Shown piece by piece: positions 1-13,577 of a stretch of 64,000 bases of DNA. The DNA lies in NCBI RefSeq assembly GCF_002865645.1, contig NW_020194667.1:1-64000 (forward strand), written 5' to 3'. Position 1 is the stretch's first letter. Every line of letters begins with the position of its first letter. A program made the translations under genes and the position numbers. The DNA is from Hyaloscypha bicolor E. Its lineage: Eukaryota > Ascomycota > Leotiomycetes > Helotiales > Hyaloscyphaceae. The notes under the pieces were generated by a model. It made no database searches and was not told the origin of the DNA. It worked only from the letters and a program-made list of their open reading frames with translations.

Positions 1-3000
1 ATATATAGATTAACTAAAAGAATACTATATACTAGAAGAATTTAATAATATTATATTTTAAAAGATATATACCGGGAATTAATTTAAGTAGTTTATTAAA
101 AGAAATAAATTCTAGTACTTTTCTAAAAATAAAGTTAATAATAAGTATATATTTATAAATAAATATTTTAAAATAGATATAGAACTAGAAAAGAAAATAG
201 TTATAGAATATTATAAGTAAAATAGTACTTAGGAAATTAAAAAAGCTATTAGTATTATTATATATATTCTAGAATTACTAGAATTAGAGAAAGTAAAATA
301 TGTTTTTTTATAAAAAACTAAAAGAAAATATCTAATAATAGGGGCTTTCCTTAACCTGAAATAAAGCTTATTATTTTTAATTCTTTATATATCTTTTAAA
401 TTTTCTTTCTAACTATTATTTATAATCTTTAGAGAATATTATTATTAGACTACTATTCTAGAAATCAAATAAACTTTACTATTACTTATTTCTTATTATT
501 ATCTAATTATTATTATTAGATAATATTTTTAATATATAAAATTTTATTACTAGATCTTAGAAATTAAATATAAAGTATTTCTTTTAATATAAAAATAAAT
601 AAAAGATTAAGAAGTTATTTTATAAACTCTTAATTTCAAATTATAATAATAAATAGTAATTATATTTGGAATTAGGGAAAAAAGAAAAGAAAAAAGGAAG
701 TCTTTTATATATATCTTACTAAAAGCAACTTTTAGAAAGCTCTATTTGCTTTTTTAACTAGCTATTCTTATAGCTTATACTAGTCTAAAGCTTAATTATA
801 ATATTTATAAATCTAGACTTTAATTTAAATTACTATTATAAGTTTCTTTATAATATTCAAATAAACTTCCTAATTAGGAGTTATATATAGACGGAATAAC
901 TAAACTAGAAGCCCTATAATAGGAAAGAGAAATTTTATTAAACCTAAAAATTATTTCCGAAAATACTTAATAATATATAATTCTAGAAATTTCTTAGATA
1001 TTAGATAAACTAGATCTATTTATTTAAAGCCTATTTTATACTAGAAAACCTATTTTTTCTTTAATATAATTATAGCTATACTTAAGATATATATTATAGC
1101 TACTTTAAAAGTATATACTAAGGCTTAATTAGTATATTATATATTCCTACTTTTATAAAGAACTTCTCCTATATAGATTTCTTTCTCTAACTATAATACT
1201 ATTTTATTACCGGGAACTAGTTATTTCTTTAAAAAGCTAGTATAATTTACTAATTCTTACTATTAATTTATTTCTTACTATTAAATATTATTTAAATAAT
1301 TCCTATATACTTAATACTAATTCGAAATATCTAATATTTTTATATTTTATATTAACTTTAATATTAATTATTCCAAACTTAATAATAGTATTATAATTCC
1401 TATTTATATTATCTTATAATTCTCTTTTTTATATATTCTAATATCTTTAGTATTATTTTTATAAATATAAATATTACTTTAAAGTCCTAACTAACTAAAT
1501 AGTTTTATACTATATAAAGTCGATTTTAATAAATACTAAATAAATATAATTAGCTTTTAGAAGAAATACGAATTAGTTTTAGAAGAAATAATACCTTATT
1601 CTAAATTATTTCTTAATTCTATTATTCTGACTTTCTTTTTATTAATACTTACTTTATATTTTCCTAATATTTTTAGTATATTTATATATCTTATCTTTTA
1701 TATATTTCCTATATTATTTCTCTTTTTTTATATTATTTTTGAATTAATAGAAACGTTTCTAAATAAATAAAGAGTCAGAGCACGCTTATATTATAAAATT
1801 TTATTATTTCTTTTTATATTTTAATATTTTAAATACTATTACTATATCTATATTTCTATTATATTATCTTCTTATTTCCTTATTATTACTATTTAGTTTA
1901 ATCTATTCTAATTATTTCTTTAATTATATTTCCTTAAATATATATATTTATATTCTTTTCTATAATAAAAGCCTAATTCCATATTTTACTTTTTATAATT
2001 ATTCCTAATTCGTAATTATATTATCTTAAATATATCTAATTAATATATCTATTTTCTCTATTATATATATTATTATTTTAGTTTTATTTTCTTACTAGAA
2101 AGAAAGAAAAACTCGAATATATATAATATCTTTATATAATTTAAGACTATTCTAATTTATTTTTTATTTTAAAATATATTTAAAAGAAATCCTTATAATC
2201 TCGAGAACCTTTAATTCTATAACCTATAACTATTATACTAATAATATCTTTATAATCTATTAAGAATAATAAAATAGCCAAAGTATAGATTTCTTAAGCT
2301 AGTAAAATATAGTAGCTAGTTTTTATAAGCCGCAGTATTATTAAAAGCCTATAAATTAATAGTATTAAAGTTTAGAGTATTAAAGAAGCTTAGACAGTTA
2401 TAAAAGGCCTGCTAATACTAGAAAAGGTAACTATAATTACCGAATTTAATATAAATATTCTAGATAAGCTAAGTAATATATATAATAAGCTCTTAAAATA
2501 GAAAACCTTTATTAGAGACGGAAATAATATCTCCATAATATCTATATTATTATATAAGTCGATTTTCGAGACTTAATTTATCATATTAAGATAAGATCTG
2601 AGAATTACATAATTCTGATAAATATGATATCCGAATTAGAATAATTCAACGAGAATAAATAAAAACCCTTTACGAAAATTATTAATAAGAGCTTAAGGGA
2701 TAATAATCGAATCATCAAGAAATCAAAAAAGAATCAATTAAGATCAGATTAAGAAAAAAAAAAAAAAAAAAAAAAAAACATATGAATTCATGGAATCATT
2801 ATAGATTAAATCATTTATATGATCATAAGATTATAAAGAAGTTAAAGAATTATATAAGATTATACGCGAAATAATTAATTGATTTATCGAAATATATGAT
2901 TTCGAATATAGAAAGTTTTTTCTCTATATTGTGACAGAATATTATAAAAATATTTCCAATAATATCTATAGATATTAGTATAATCGATTTTCGAAATAAT

Positions 3001-5180
3001 ATATGGCATATTTAAAGATAAGGACCTGAGAATTATAATTCTGGATAAATATTATCAGAAATTTAAAGCTATTTCGAAATATAAAGAATTAGAGTTTAAG
3101 CTATTATTAGCTAATAATCTCAAGGCTAAATAATATATCTTTAATATTTCCGGAATTCTAATTAAGGGAGTTTATAGTAATAAGCCTTTTCCTGCTTTCC
3201 AAAATAAGCCTAAAAAATAAGCCCCTATTATAATTTCAGCTTTAACTTAACCGAATCTAGCTAAGAAAAATAGAGCTAATTTAATAGAGCCTAGTAAGAA
3301 AACTACTAGTAAAGCTAGTAGAACTAGTATAACTAGATAAGAAAAACCCGGTAAGAATAAAGAATAAGCTAAGCCTAAGACTTCTAATAAATAGTAGAGA
3401 TCTAAATACTAAATTAAGTATAAGATTAGTAAACTAGAGAAAAGTAAGGAAGAATTCTTTACTTTAAAGAGAAAAATATTATCTAGGAAAACTCCTATAA
3501 TTATACTTAGAACCAAAAAGTAAAAGACTAAGGGTATTAAGTCTAGAGAACTTAATAAAAATATTTAGTATACCTATAAGATACTAGCTAAATAAAAGTT
3601 AATACTTATTTAGTAGAATAAGTATATCTTTAAAGAAATATATAGTAGTATTTTAGGACCTATTTATAAGCAAGAATACTATAGAATTAATAATAGATTC
3701 CTTAAAGTTCCCTATATAATATATACTTAATAATTTACTAATACTTTCTTTATTAATATATAAGAGATTAAGAATACTTTAAAGCTAATTACTAAGATCT
3801 ATAAAATTACTAAAAGCAAGAAGTATATTTCTATTACTTGAATAAATAAGGAAATACGGGATTTCTTTTTTAAGAACTAGGAAATTAAGAAATATAAATA
3901 TAAGTACTATATTTCTAATTAATTTCACCCTAATTTATAGCTCTAATTCAATACTATAGTTCCTATTCCTGAGTCTAATATTACTAATCTGGATACTAAT
4001 AGCTATATTTATAAGAAGAATTACCTAAAATAAATTAAGAAGCTTAATATTCAAGAGCTCTTAATAAAAGAAATAAAGATATTATAGTTCTATTTCCGAA
4101 AAGATAATATATTAATATATAGAAATCTTAGTAATAGCTACTTTATCTTAGCCTCTCAATTTTTAATAGCAGATCTATTAATATGGCTCGGATTTTATAA
4201 GGTATTAAGTAAGTATCCTATTTATCTAATTACTTATTCTTAGCTAGCCAGATACTTTACTTTTAAAAATATTAATTATAATTAGTATAAAGGCAATACT
4301 AAAGATCTAGCTATTACTAAAGCTTTAAGTAGTAAATTCTATCTTAGTAAAGAATATTAGAATATTAGCTATATTTTTCTTATGGACCATAAGAAGGCTA
4401 TTATCTTTAATAAGAAGTTCTTTAAAAATATTAATTATTCTTTTATTTCTAATAAATTTAAGTCAGAAATAGCTAAGGAAATAGATAAGTATTTACTAAA
4501 GGTAATAGGAAAAAAGACTCCGAGTATAGTCTATTTATCTAGATAAATAAATGCTTTTAGCTAGGTAATCTATAAGTCTAGAATTATAAGAAAGTACTAA
4601 TTCTCGGATAATATATAAGTTAAAAGATAGCTTAATAATAATTTATTACTTAATAGGCCTTTTATTATAGTTCTAATAAATCTAGTTATTATTAAGAATA
4701 GAATATATAAAAATGGAATCTCCTATAAGGTTATTAAAGCCTCTTATCTAGAGCTTTCTTCTCCTATTAAAGATTAATTTAAGAATACTATAAATAATAC
4801 AAAATTCGAAGAAGTTATTTATTTAGAGTATATTAGTACGATTTATAATATAATTTACTATAATAAGCCTCCTTAATACCCTATAATAAAGGCGGAAATT
4901 AAATAATAGTTAAAGGTAGATACTAATTAATATAAAGAACTATATTAGATTTAGTATAAGAATATAGCTAAATAGATTCAAATTATCTTTAAATAAGTTC
5001 GAAAGTATGAAATAAGACTATTTAAGAGTAATAAGTCTTATTTTAGATATATAAAGGAGAAATTAGATTAACTAATAAAGAAGAATCCTAAATATTTTAT
5101 TATTTCGAATTCTGAATAGGATTTTTCTATTATTTTTAGTACTTAGGAAATAAGTATAAATAAATAAAGGGTCGGATATA
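1..5180. repeat. AT-rich RIP-degraded repeat remnants, unclassified
   Basis: No intact gene is visible. The sequence is rich in TA, AT and poly-A/T steps and poor in CA/TG, as expected after RIP of repeats. Between about 3,200 and 5,100 the plus strand has long lysine/serine/asparagine-rich stretches interrupted mainly by TAA and TAG, which looks like a decayed transposon protein, but I cannot name its family. The piece at 2,558-3,060 is different in composition and is listed separately. The right end joins the repeat copy that starts at 5,181. Confidence 0.7.
2558..3060. repeat. Small element with ~80 bp direct repeats and a 25-nt poly(A) run
   Basis: Two related stretches of about 80 bp, starting near 2,560 and near 2,980, both contain CGATTTTCGA followed by a CTGAGAATTA-type core and ATAAATAT. 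They flank about 340 bp that keeps many CA and TG dinucleotides, unlike the surrounding RIP-worn sequence. A run of 25 A occupies 2,754-2,778. The poly(A) run could be the 3' tail of a retroposon, and the direct repeats could be short LTRs or a tandem pair. No coding region is evident. Confidence 0.45.
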
Positions 5181-5483
5181 GTATAGTAGGCCATACTTAT
5201 TAAAAATTATATTATTTTAGCAGTTTTGAGGTTTAGGTTATATAGTAAAGGCCATGGCCTTTTATATATAACTTGTAGAAATTATATAAGAAAGCTAGTT
5301 TTTCTATAGATTTAGAAAATAATTCTTTATAAGTATTTAATTAATTAAGCTTTTATATACTATATACTATTTATACTTTACTATTTATACTTTTAATTTA
5401 TTATTTTACTATTAAGTCACGTTTTATACTCTGGTATACTTTATATGGGTTTTTGTCTTATTATAGTTTCTCTCCCATAATAA
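5181..5483 (+). repeat. Repeat unit copy A, left of the gypsy element
   Basis: This stretch matches 13,572-13,870 in the same orientation, including the outer flank. GTATAGTAGGCCATAC at 5,181-5,196 corresponds to GTACGGCAGGCCGTAC at 13,572-13,587 with only C-to-T and G-to-A changes. Similarity ends near CTCCCATAATAA, where gypsy-like sequence begins. It also matches 13,333-13,560 in inverted orientation. It lacks the right-hand terminal inverted repeat that the copy at 13,578-13,925 has. It may be the 3' LTR of the minus-strand gypsy element or one end of a larger inverted-repeat element. Confidence 0.7.
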
Positions 5484-5484
5484 G

Positions 5485-8400
5485 ACGTTCTATTTTACTA
5501 GGATTCTACTTATAGAATTTATAAAGTTTAAGTACTAAGTTCTTAAAGTTTAATATAAGGTACTATTTATTATTTATATCCTATTTCTTTTATTTAATCT
5601 TATAATAAAGCTTATTATAAAGTACCTTAGAAAAGAGAATCTTTTTAATTTCTTATTTAAGTTTACTATTAACTTTAGTAAAACTAGGCTCTTTATTAAT
5701 CTAGCCGGATAGTAGATTAGTAGGATTCTTATAAACTCTATTTATATAGAAAATTAGCCAAATCCTATATAATAGGGAAAGATCTAATTAATATAAATAG
5801 CTAACTATTTTATTAATCTTAAATAGTCTAGTAAAAAAGTAATCTAATTTATTAGATAAATAGTCCGTTTTCTATATCTTTTTAATTATATAGACTATAT
5901 CTCCTAAACTAAAGTCTAGTTCTTGCCGTTTCTTATTAGCTTATTTGGCTTAATACTCCTGAGCTATTACTATATATTCTCGGGTATAATTAATAGTAGT
6001 ATTAATTCTCTTAGCCTACTATTATACTTCTTCCTAATTAAGTTTCTCTCTCGGTATTTTGAACTCTATTATTAGTAGTATCTAGTTAAAATTTAGCCTG
6101 GGTTTATATCTATAGTTAATTATTAAGGGAGATAGGCTAGTTAATTTATATAGGCAAGTAGTACCTATAATATTAAATACCGGAAATAAATCTACCTAAT
6201 TATCCTAGAAGTAATTAATAAAGAAGCAAAATCAGATATTAATAATCTAGTTAATAATTTCTGTTTATCTATTAGTTTAGGTATATTCCGTAGTCGAGAG
6301 CTTTAGCTTAGTTCTAGTTAATCTTAATAGTTTATTTATAAAGTCTAAAATGAATTAGGGTCCTTAGTTACTTATAATAGTAAGGAGAGATCCTCGGAAT
6401 TACTAGATATAGTAATAGAATAGACCGGTAATAGTTCTGGCTATAGTATTCTTAGTTATTAGTAGGCTTATATATTATTTAGATAATTAATTAACTATAA
6501 TAAATATATTATTATATTTCTTATTTATAAAGCCAGGGATATAGAAGTTTATAGACAAATCGTCTCATATTCTTAGGAGAACCAGTAATAGATATAATAG
6601 GCCTAGTATTTTATTTCTTGGCTTATAAGACCTTTAATCTTTATAGTAGTTTACTATAAAGCAATTAATATTTATAAAGAAAGTAGGCTACTAGTAAAGT
6701 TTCCGAACTAGGATTTTTGTCTTATTTTGACCGGGATATATAGTAGTTATTATATTATAAATATATTATATAAGCCTAGTTTATAAATTATTATATCTAT
6801 CCGGTATAATAAGTCTTTTATTATAAAATATATAGCTATTTAATATTTCTTATAAATCCGTATTCTTCCGGGCTTTCCTATATTTGTTTTTTAGGGCTAG
6901 GTCCGTCCGATTAGCTTATAGAACTTCAACTATAATAAATAGCTTATTTATTTCTTCTATCTTAGTAAGAGTATAAGCCATATCTATTATTTTAGTAAAA
7001 GCGAGAATTAGGTCTAATAGGATAATTTATCTAGTTCTTTTGGCTTCTTTGGCCTGTTTCTGAATTAGTATAAGCTCGTTTTCCCGGGATAAGATATTAG
7101 TAATAGTATTATCTTTACCCGGCTAATAGGTAATCTAGTAATGAAATTATAATAGGAAACCTATCTATTAGATTTATTATTTATTTAAGAGCCTTTTAGT
7201 ACCAAAATACTCGAGAGCTTTATAATTAGTAATAATTAGAAAATTAGGTAAGCTAATTAGTTCTGTTTACTATTTCCGGAGCTCTTGGATAATAATAAGA
7301 AGTTCCTTATTATAAACTTTATAGTAGCTTTTAGTTTCTTAAAGAGCTTTGGAGTAAAATAAGACCGGGTACTATTATTTGTTCTCTAGGCTTTTTTGAG
7401 AGAGTATATCTATAATAGCTAGATCCGAATAATTGGTTTCTAGGCAGGTTTCTCTATTATATTTGAAATAAAGAAGTATAAAGATAGAGAGAAATAGATC
7501 TTTAAGCTAATTAAAGGCATCTAGCTAGATTTCATTAAGTATAAACTTTAGCGAAATATTCTTTTTAGTCAGACGGTTTAGGGAGTAAGAAATACATTTA
7601 TAGGCTTAAATAAACCTATAATAGAAGTTATAGAAGCCCAAAAACGACTATATCTTTCTTTTTATTATAGGTCGGTACTAGTTTCGGATAATAGAGGTTT
7701 TAGTAGGGTTTACTTATATGCCTTAATCCGAGATAATAAATCCTAAAAAGGTTATCTTAAAGACTTTAAATTCGTATTTATAGATATTAATTTATAATCC
7801 GGTATCCTGGAGCTTCTATAGAACTATTCTAATATATTATTAATATTTCTTTTTATTCTTAGAAAAGATTAGTATATTATTAATATAGGCCAAGTAAAAG
7901 TTATCTAAATAGTCTATTAGGATAATATTAATATATTACTAGAAGATTACTAGATTATTATAGAGTTCAAATAGTAGAATTACTAGTTTAAAGAATCTAT
8001 ATCTTGTCCTAAAAGCAGCCCATATTATAGAAGCTAGTTTTATATAAATTCGGTTAAAAGTATATTAAATATCTAATTTAGTAAATACTAATAATTTGGC
8101 TAATTAGTCGAGAGTCTCAGTAATAAGTAATAGGAAATATTAGTCTTTTTTTATTATAGTATTTAGCTATTAATAATTAATATAAAATTATAGGCTACTG
8201 TTTTTCTTTTTAATAAATAAGACTAGTAATAAGAAAAGAGATTCGGACGGCTTAATAAAACCCTTTTTTAGGTTCTTAATAAGATACTTTCTTATTTTTT
8301 CGAGTTTACTAAAGCTTATCTTATAAAAATAGGTTATTTTTATTAAAGGATCGAGTCTATTAAAACGGAGCTTATAGTTAAAGAATTAAGACTAGGGAAG

Positions 8401-11400
8401 CTTATCTACTACTTTCTTAGAGAATGCCCTAGCTATATTATATAGCTATATAGGGAGAGATATCCGGAGCTCTTAAAGTTCTTTAAGATTAAAAGATAAT
8501 ATATTACCGAGAATATTAGGTTTATTTATATCTAGGAAATATATTAGATTACTGGTTTAAGTATAGTATTTGGCGGGCTATAGTATTAGTTATCTAATTA
8601 CTATAAGTAATAGTAGATATTTCTTTAGTTTATAATCCTATTTCTCAAGTATATAATTAATCTTATTAATAGTAACTAATCTAACTAAGTTACTAGGGTT
8701 TTTAGTACTTAATTAGAAAATAGCTATTCTAATAAAATAGCAGGAATAGTCTAGTAGCTTGACTATTTCGAGAGTATTAAGGTCTAGCTCTTCCTTTCTT
8801 ATCTGGTATTTGGCTTTCCTTATAAAAAGATCTTATAAAGAGATAAGAAGTATATCTTTTTGCTTTTCGGATCTAGTTTTACTAGTTTCTTTTAGAATCC
8901 TAGTTAGAATATCTTTAGAATAGTTAGCTTTTTAATATTTCTTATTAAAATATCGGATTTTCTAAATAAGGTCTAGCTAATTTATCTTATAGTTCTCTAG
9001 CTAATAGAATTAATTCCGTTAATAATCCGGCAGGATATTATACTTTATTAGCTATTTCCTTTCCAGAATTATATTATAAGAGCCGAGGTTAGTAGTAAGC
9101 AGGTATTATTAAGTTTAGGAGTACTAATTAATAGCTAGATCTATAATAGCTAGATATTAAATAGCTTTACTAGGTTATCTATTAAAACCTTATAAGGAAA
9201 TAGGAGTTTTGAGTTTATATAAGGGTATTTATAGTACTTTTATTAAGGGGCAAATATGCTTTTAGTTAATTAGAATATATATATTTACTCTAGTATTTAC
9301 TAAATACTAGAAGGTTATAGTTTTGCCTTTCTAGTATACTCAATAATTAATAAGAAACTAGTTCCTACTAATTAGCTAAATGAGATCTATAGGTTCTTAA
9401 TAAAGTTCTTATTCTAGGAAAGTTACTTCTATACCTAGAGCTAGACTTTTCCCGACTTATTAATATTATACTTCTTATTAAATAATAGATAGAAGTCGGT
9501 ATCTTTATTATTTATTCCTAAATTATTGGCTTTCTCTAAATAATTCTCTTTAATAGGTATGACTTTATTAAAGTCAGGACAGATACTTTTTATATATCTA
9601 GGCTTTCTATAGCTATAATAATAAAGACCCTCTGGCCAGTCTAGTTTCTTCTCAAATTCTCGGCAAACTACCTCCTTTAGCTATAATAATACCGGCTACT
9701 AAGATTAATTCATTAGATATAGGATTACTATAGCTTCTTGGATTCCGGCAAGCTTTCTAGCCCGAGGTAGTATTTAATAATAAGTAGTTTCTACTAGTTA
9801 TTTCTCCTGGAATTACTAATTTTTAATTAAGAGAAGCCTATTCTCTTATTTCATATATTACTTAATAAGGTTCCTAGAAGTATTAAACTTCTTATTACCT
9901 AAGCTCTTAAGTAGCTCGAGATTTATTTTATCTATTAAATTATTATATTAGTTATTTGGTAATTTCTCTAGTTTTATTATTAAATAAGTAAACTTTACTT
10001 AGAATACTAGAAATAGCTTATTTCTTTATCTTAGATACTAGTATATCTCTTTTATTTCCTAGTACTCTATCTCTTTACTTTTACTATAAGCTTACTAGAG
10101 GATTTTAAAGATCTATTTAGTAATTAAGATCTATCTAACTAATCCAGGTTCTAGTTAATTACGAATAAAGTTACGGGTATTTCCGGTAACTAGTTATACT
10201 ATATAAGTAATTTTTAGTAATTTACTATTAAATTCAGAGAAGTTCTATATTAGTTTATTTCTTATATTAAATATCTAATTATTAATCTAGTAATTATTCT
10301 TATCCATAAATAGAACAGGATCCTTAATTCTAATAAGCTATAGTTAATTACTATAAACTAAAAGCAGGAAAGAGCTTTAATATTAGTCCCCAAATAGTTC
10401 TCCTAACGGGGATCTATAGTATTCCTAAATATCTGCTTATTTAGATCTCTATTTTATTACTTCTTCTTATACTAGTCTTTTCCTTATATAAAGTCAACTA
10501 GTAATTACCTCTAGCTCGTCGACTTTTTTAGTAAGTTAGTTAATATATAAGTGGAATTTCTAGTAGTATTCCGCTTATTTATTAGCTATAAGGCAGTATT
10601 TATTAATAAAATCATCCCGTATAAGTAATCTTTACTAGGCCTTATCTGTTTTCGGAGTATTTATACTAATTTTGAGTTCCAAGTTAGCTAGCCGCTCCTT
10701 AATATCTTCTTCCGAGATAATATTATAATAGCTTTCCTAGTAATATGGGTTTATAATATTAAAATCCGGCTTCTCCGTTTTATTATACTAGAGCCTCTTA
10801 TCTAATATACCTATAGTAATAGTACTTGGCCCCGGGCCGTCTATAGTAGCTTTAGAAGAGGTATTAGCTATAGAGGTAAGTACTAAGTAAGTTCTTCTTA
10901 TTTAATATTAGCGAACTATAACTAATTATTATCTTATCTAGTTTTAAATTAGTAAACTAAAACCGACTATTGTCTTTTCTTATTTTAAATTAGTAGACTA
11001 TTACTAATTCTTCCTATACCAGGGAAAAGGGCCGGTTTTTTTGCTCTTATTAGTATTAAGGAAATATTATCTGCTCTAGTTAAGGATTAGGCTCCGAGAT
11101 TAACCGGGTTATAAAGAATAATATTTTTCTTCTTTTATATTAGTAGAGGACTAATTACTAAAAAGGAAATATTATCTGCTCTAGTTAAAGGTTAGGCTCC
11201 GAGATTAATTAGATTATAGAGGATATTATACTTCTAGTTAAGCTTTCTAGTTCTTTATAGTTTAAGGAGGTTATTAAATATTAAAAGCAGTATTCTGTTT
11301 TTGCTTTCTAAGAATAAATACGGATTCTTTACCAGTAGTATTATATTACCTCTATAGGCCAAGTTAAGTAAGCTTAGTATTATATAATAGCAGGATTAAT

Positions 11401-13330
11401 ATAATAGTTAAAGGCTTAAAGTTTAAAGAATCTCATATATTAGAAAATACTAAGCTATAGAATAAAATAGGAAAAATGCCTTGACCTTTAGTATTATTTT
11501 GTCTAAGTAATTCCGGCTTAGCTTTATTTTATACCTGTTTCTAATATCCTATCCTTAATAGATTATACCCTTATACTAGCTATTATAATAGCTTTAGGAA
11601 GTATAATAGAAGAAACTAGTAAAGAATAATTATTTTCTGGCTTAGGAACTATATTATAAACTATTATATCTAAGTATTCTTATTTAAGTCTAGATATATC
11701 TGAATTATTAATAATATTAAAATAGTATTTCTTTTTTTTATACTAATAAAATATTATTATTTTCTTATATATCTTACTATATTTATAAATAGAAATATTT
11801 ATAGGCTCGAAGTTCGTATTCTTAAGAATATAATCTCTTACTAAAATAGATAATTCCCTTATAAATTCTCGGTACTAAGTAATTTTATTTATTTCTTTTC
11901 TTTTTAGTAACTTCTTTAATACTTTATTAAATATATTAATATAAGATTTAAATAAGATTTCTCTATCCTAGGCTTATATAATAATCTAATTAAGAAAGTT
12001 ATAGCTAATTTTAAGTATTTCCTAGTTATATTCTCGGAATTCCTTTAATAAAGCCTTAAAGAACTTAATCTCTTAGTAATTTCCTGAGTTATTAATATAG
12101 TACTCCGGTATAGCCTTAATCTAATTCTTATAAATAGAAAAGATATAATAAATAATTCTCTCTCTTTTAATATTATTAGAAATATAATAATTCTTATATA
12201 TATTTATATATTATTCCAAGAATATAAAAATATTACTTCCCTAAAACCATAGTACTTTAGGAGCTCCTATAAGTAGTAAGTTTAAATCCGGTACTAGTAT
12301 ATACTTATTCTTAGCTATATTAATCTTAATAATTTCTTCTATAATTAATTATAAAGTTTCTATATCTGAAACTTCTACTAATAAGATTCCTAAAGAACTA
12401 ATTTCCTATTTAAGTATATCTTTTAATTTAGGAACCGGAATTAGGAAAAAACTAATTAATAATAATAGATATAGTCAAGGTTCGAGTTTTAGTATTAGTA
12501 ATAATAAAATAATAGCTTTTCTAGTCTTATTTCTATTACTTATACTCTCTTTCTTATTTCTTTAGCTTAATACTTATAATATTTTCCCTTAATTTTACTA
12601 AACTAGATATACTTATTAATATTATTAAAAGTAATAATAAAAATAATAAATATAATTTCGCTAATTTTTTTAACTTTTCTGAATTCTCTTTTCTTTTTTT
12701 ACTTAATATTTTTTTCTTTTTCTAAAAGCTTCTCTAGTTTATCTATATAATTTCTTATTTCCGATTTCTTTTTAATTTTTATTTCCGATTTCTATTTACT
12801 ATTTTACTTGAAATTAAGAGTATTTCCTCTTTTAAATATCTTTTCTGAACTTAGAAGTAAGCTTTTCTACTAAAATTAATACTATCTCTATTCCGGTTTT
12901 TACTATAATTAAAAATAATATATAAATTAATAATATAACTTTATTTCCGAATACTAAAGTTTGGTTCTAACTAAGGTCTAACTTATATTATCTTAGTATA
13001 ATTTTTCTTATTTTATTTTCTCTACTTCTTTTTCTTTTATAATTAGCCTTTATTTCTATTATTTCTATATATTATACTAGTAATTATATTTTATAGCTAA
13101 CCCGTATTTAAGTTACTAGATATATTAGAAATTAATATAAAATACTAAGATTAATACTTATATATCCTTAATATTTTGGCTTTAGGCTCAAGGTATTATA
13201 ATAGCCCTTTTCTCCCCTAACTTACTAAGCTAATAATTCGCCTTATAAATACCCCTCAGAACTTTATAAGAATATTACCTTAACTATAAAGTTTCTATTC
13301 TCCCTATATTACTTATTATAAAATATATAG
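5485..13330 (-). mobile_element. Ty3/gypsy-type retrotransposon, RIP-degraded gag-pol
   Basis: Read on the minus strand with stops skipped, the order is gag, protease, reverse transcriptase, RNase H, integrase. Around 9,590-9,660 a zinc-knuckle-like CYYC-type stretch precedes a protease-like region. Around 8,170-8,290 the frame gives a KGFI-P-SES-type motif and FVKKK-like sequence, the start of a gypsy reverse transcriptase. Around 6,300-6,660 there is an integrase core with C--C and VDR-like segments. Around 6,030-6,130 it reads GLSP--NY-Y-PR, the hallmark integrase C-terminus. Frames are destroyed by TAA/TAG, so the element is dead. Flanking unit copies at 5,181 and 13,333 are inverted relative to each other, which is not normal for LTRs. 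Domain boundaries are approximate. Confidence 0.8.
11045..11225. repeat. Direct repeat pair inside the gypsy gag region
   Basis: A segment of about 60 bp beginning AAGGAAATATTATCTGCTCT near 11,050 recurs near 11,165 with few changes (spacing about 110 bp). Both copies carry TAGGCTCCGAGATTAA. It is a local tandem duplication inside the degraded element, probably present before RIP because the copies differ mainly by transitions. Confidence 0.6.
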
Positions 13331-13332
13331 AA

Positions 13333-13571
13333 GAGAAACTATAATAAGATAAAAACTCATATAAAGTATACTAGAGTATAAAACGTGACTTAATAGCAAA
13401 ATAATAAATTAAAAGTATAAATAGTAAAGTATAAATAACATATAATATATAAAAGCTCAATTAATTAAATATTTATAAAGAATTATTCTCTAAGTCTATA
13501 GAAAAACCAGCTTTCTTATATGATTTCCGCAAGTTATATATAAAAGGCTATAGCCTTTACTATATAATGTA
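13333..13571 (-). repeat. Repeat unit copy B, inverted, right of the gypsy element
   Basis: This is the reverse complement of copies A (5,181-5,483) and C (13,578-13,925) over about 230 bp, from GAGAAACTATAATAAG at the left to AAAGGCTATAGCC near the right end. It lacks the 52 bp terminal inverted repeat flank. It abuts copy C head to head, so 13,333-13,870 is a long imperfect palindrome with its centre near 13,572-13,587. Confidence 0.75.
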
Positions 13572-13577
13572 GTACGG

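Noticed and set aside
5181..13571. DIRS-type element, suggested by inverted ends with reverse transcriptase
   Set aside because: The internal region has a gypsy-type DDE integrase (GLSP--NY-Y-PR end), whereas DIRS elements use a tyrosine recombinase. No such recombinase was seen.
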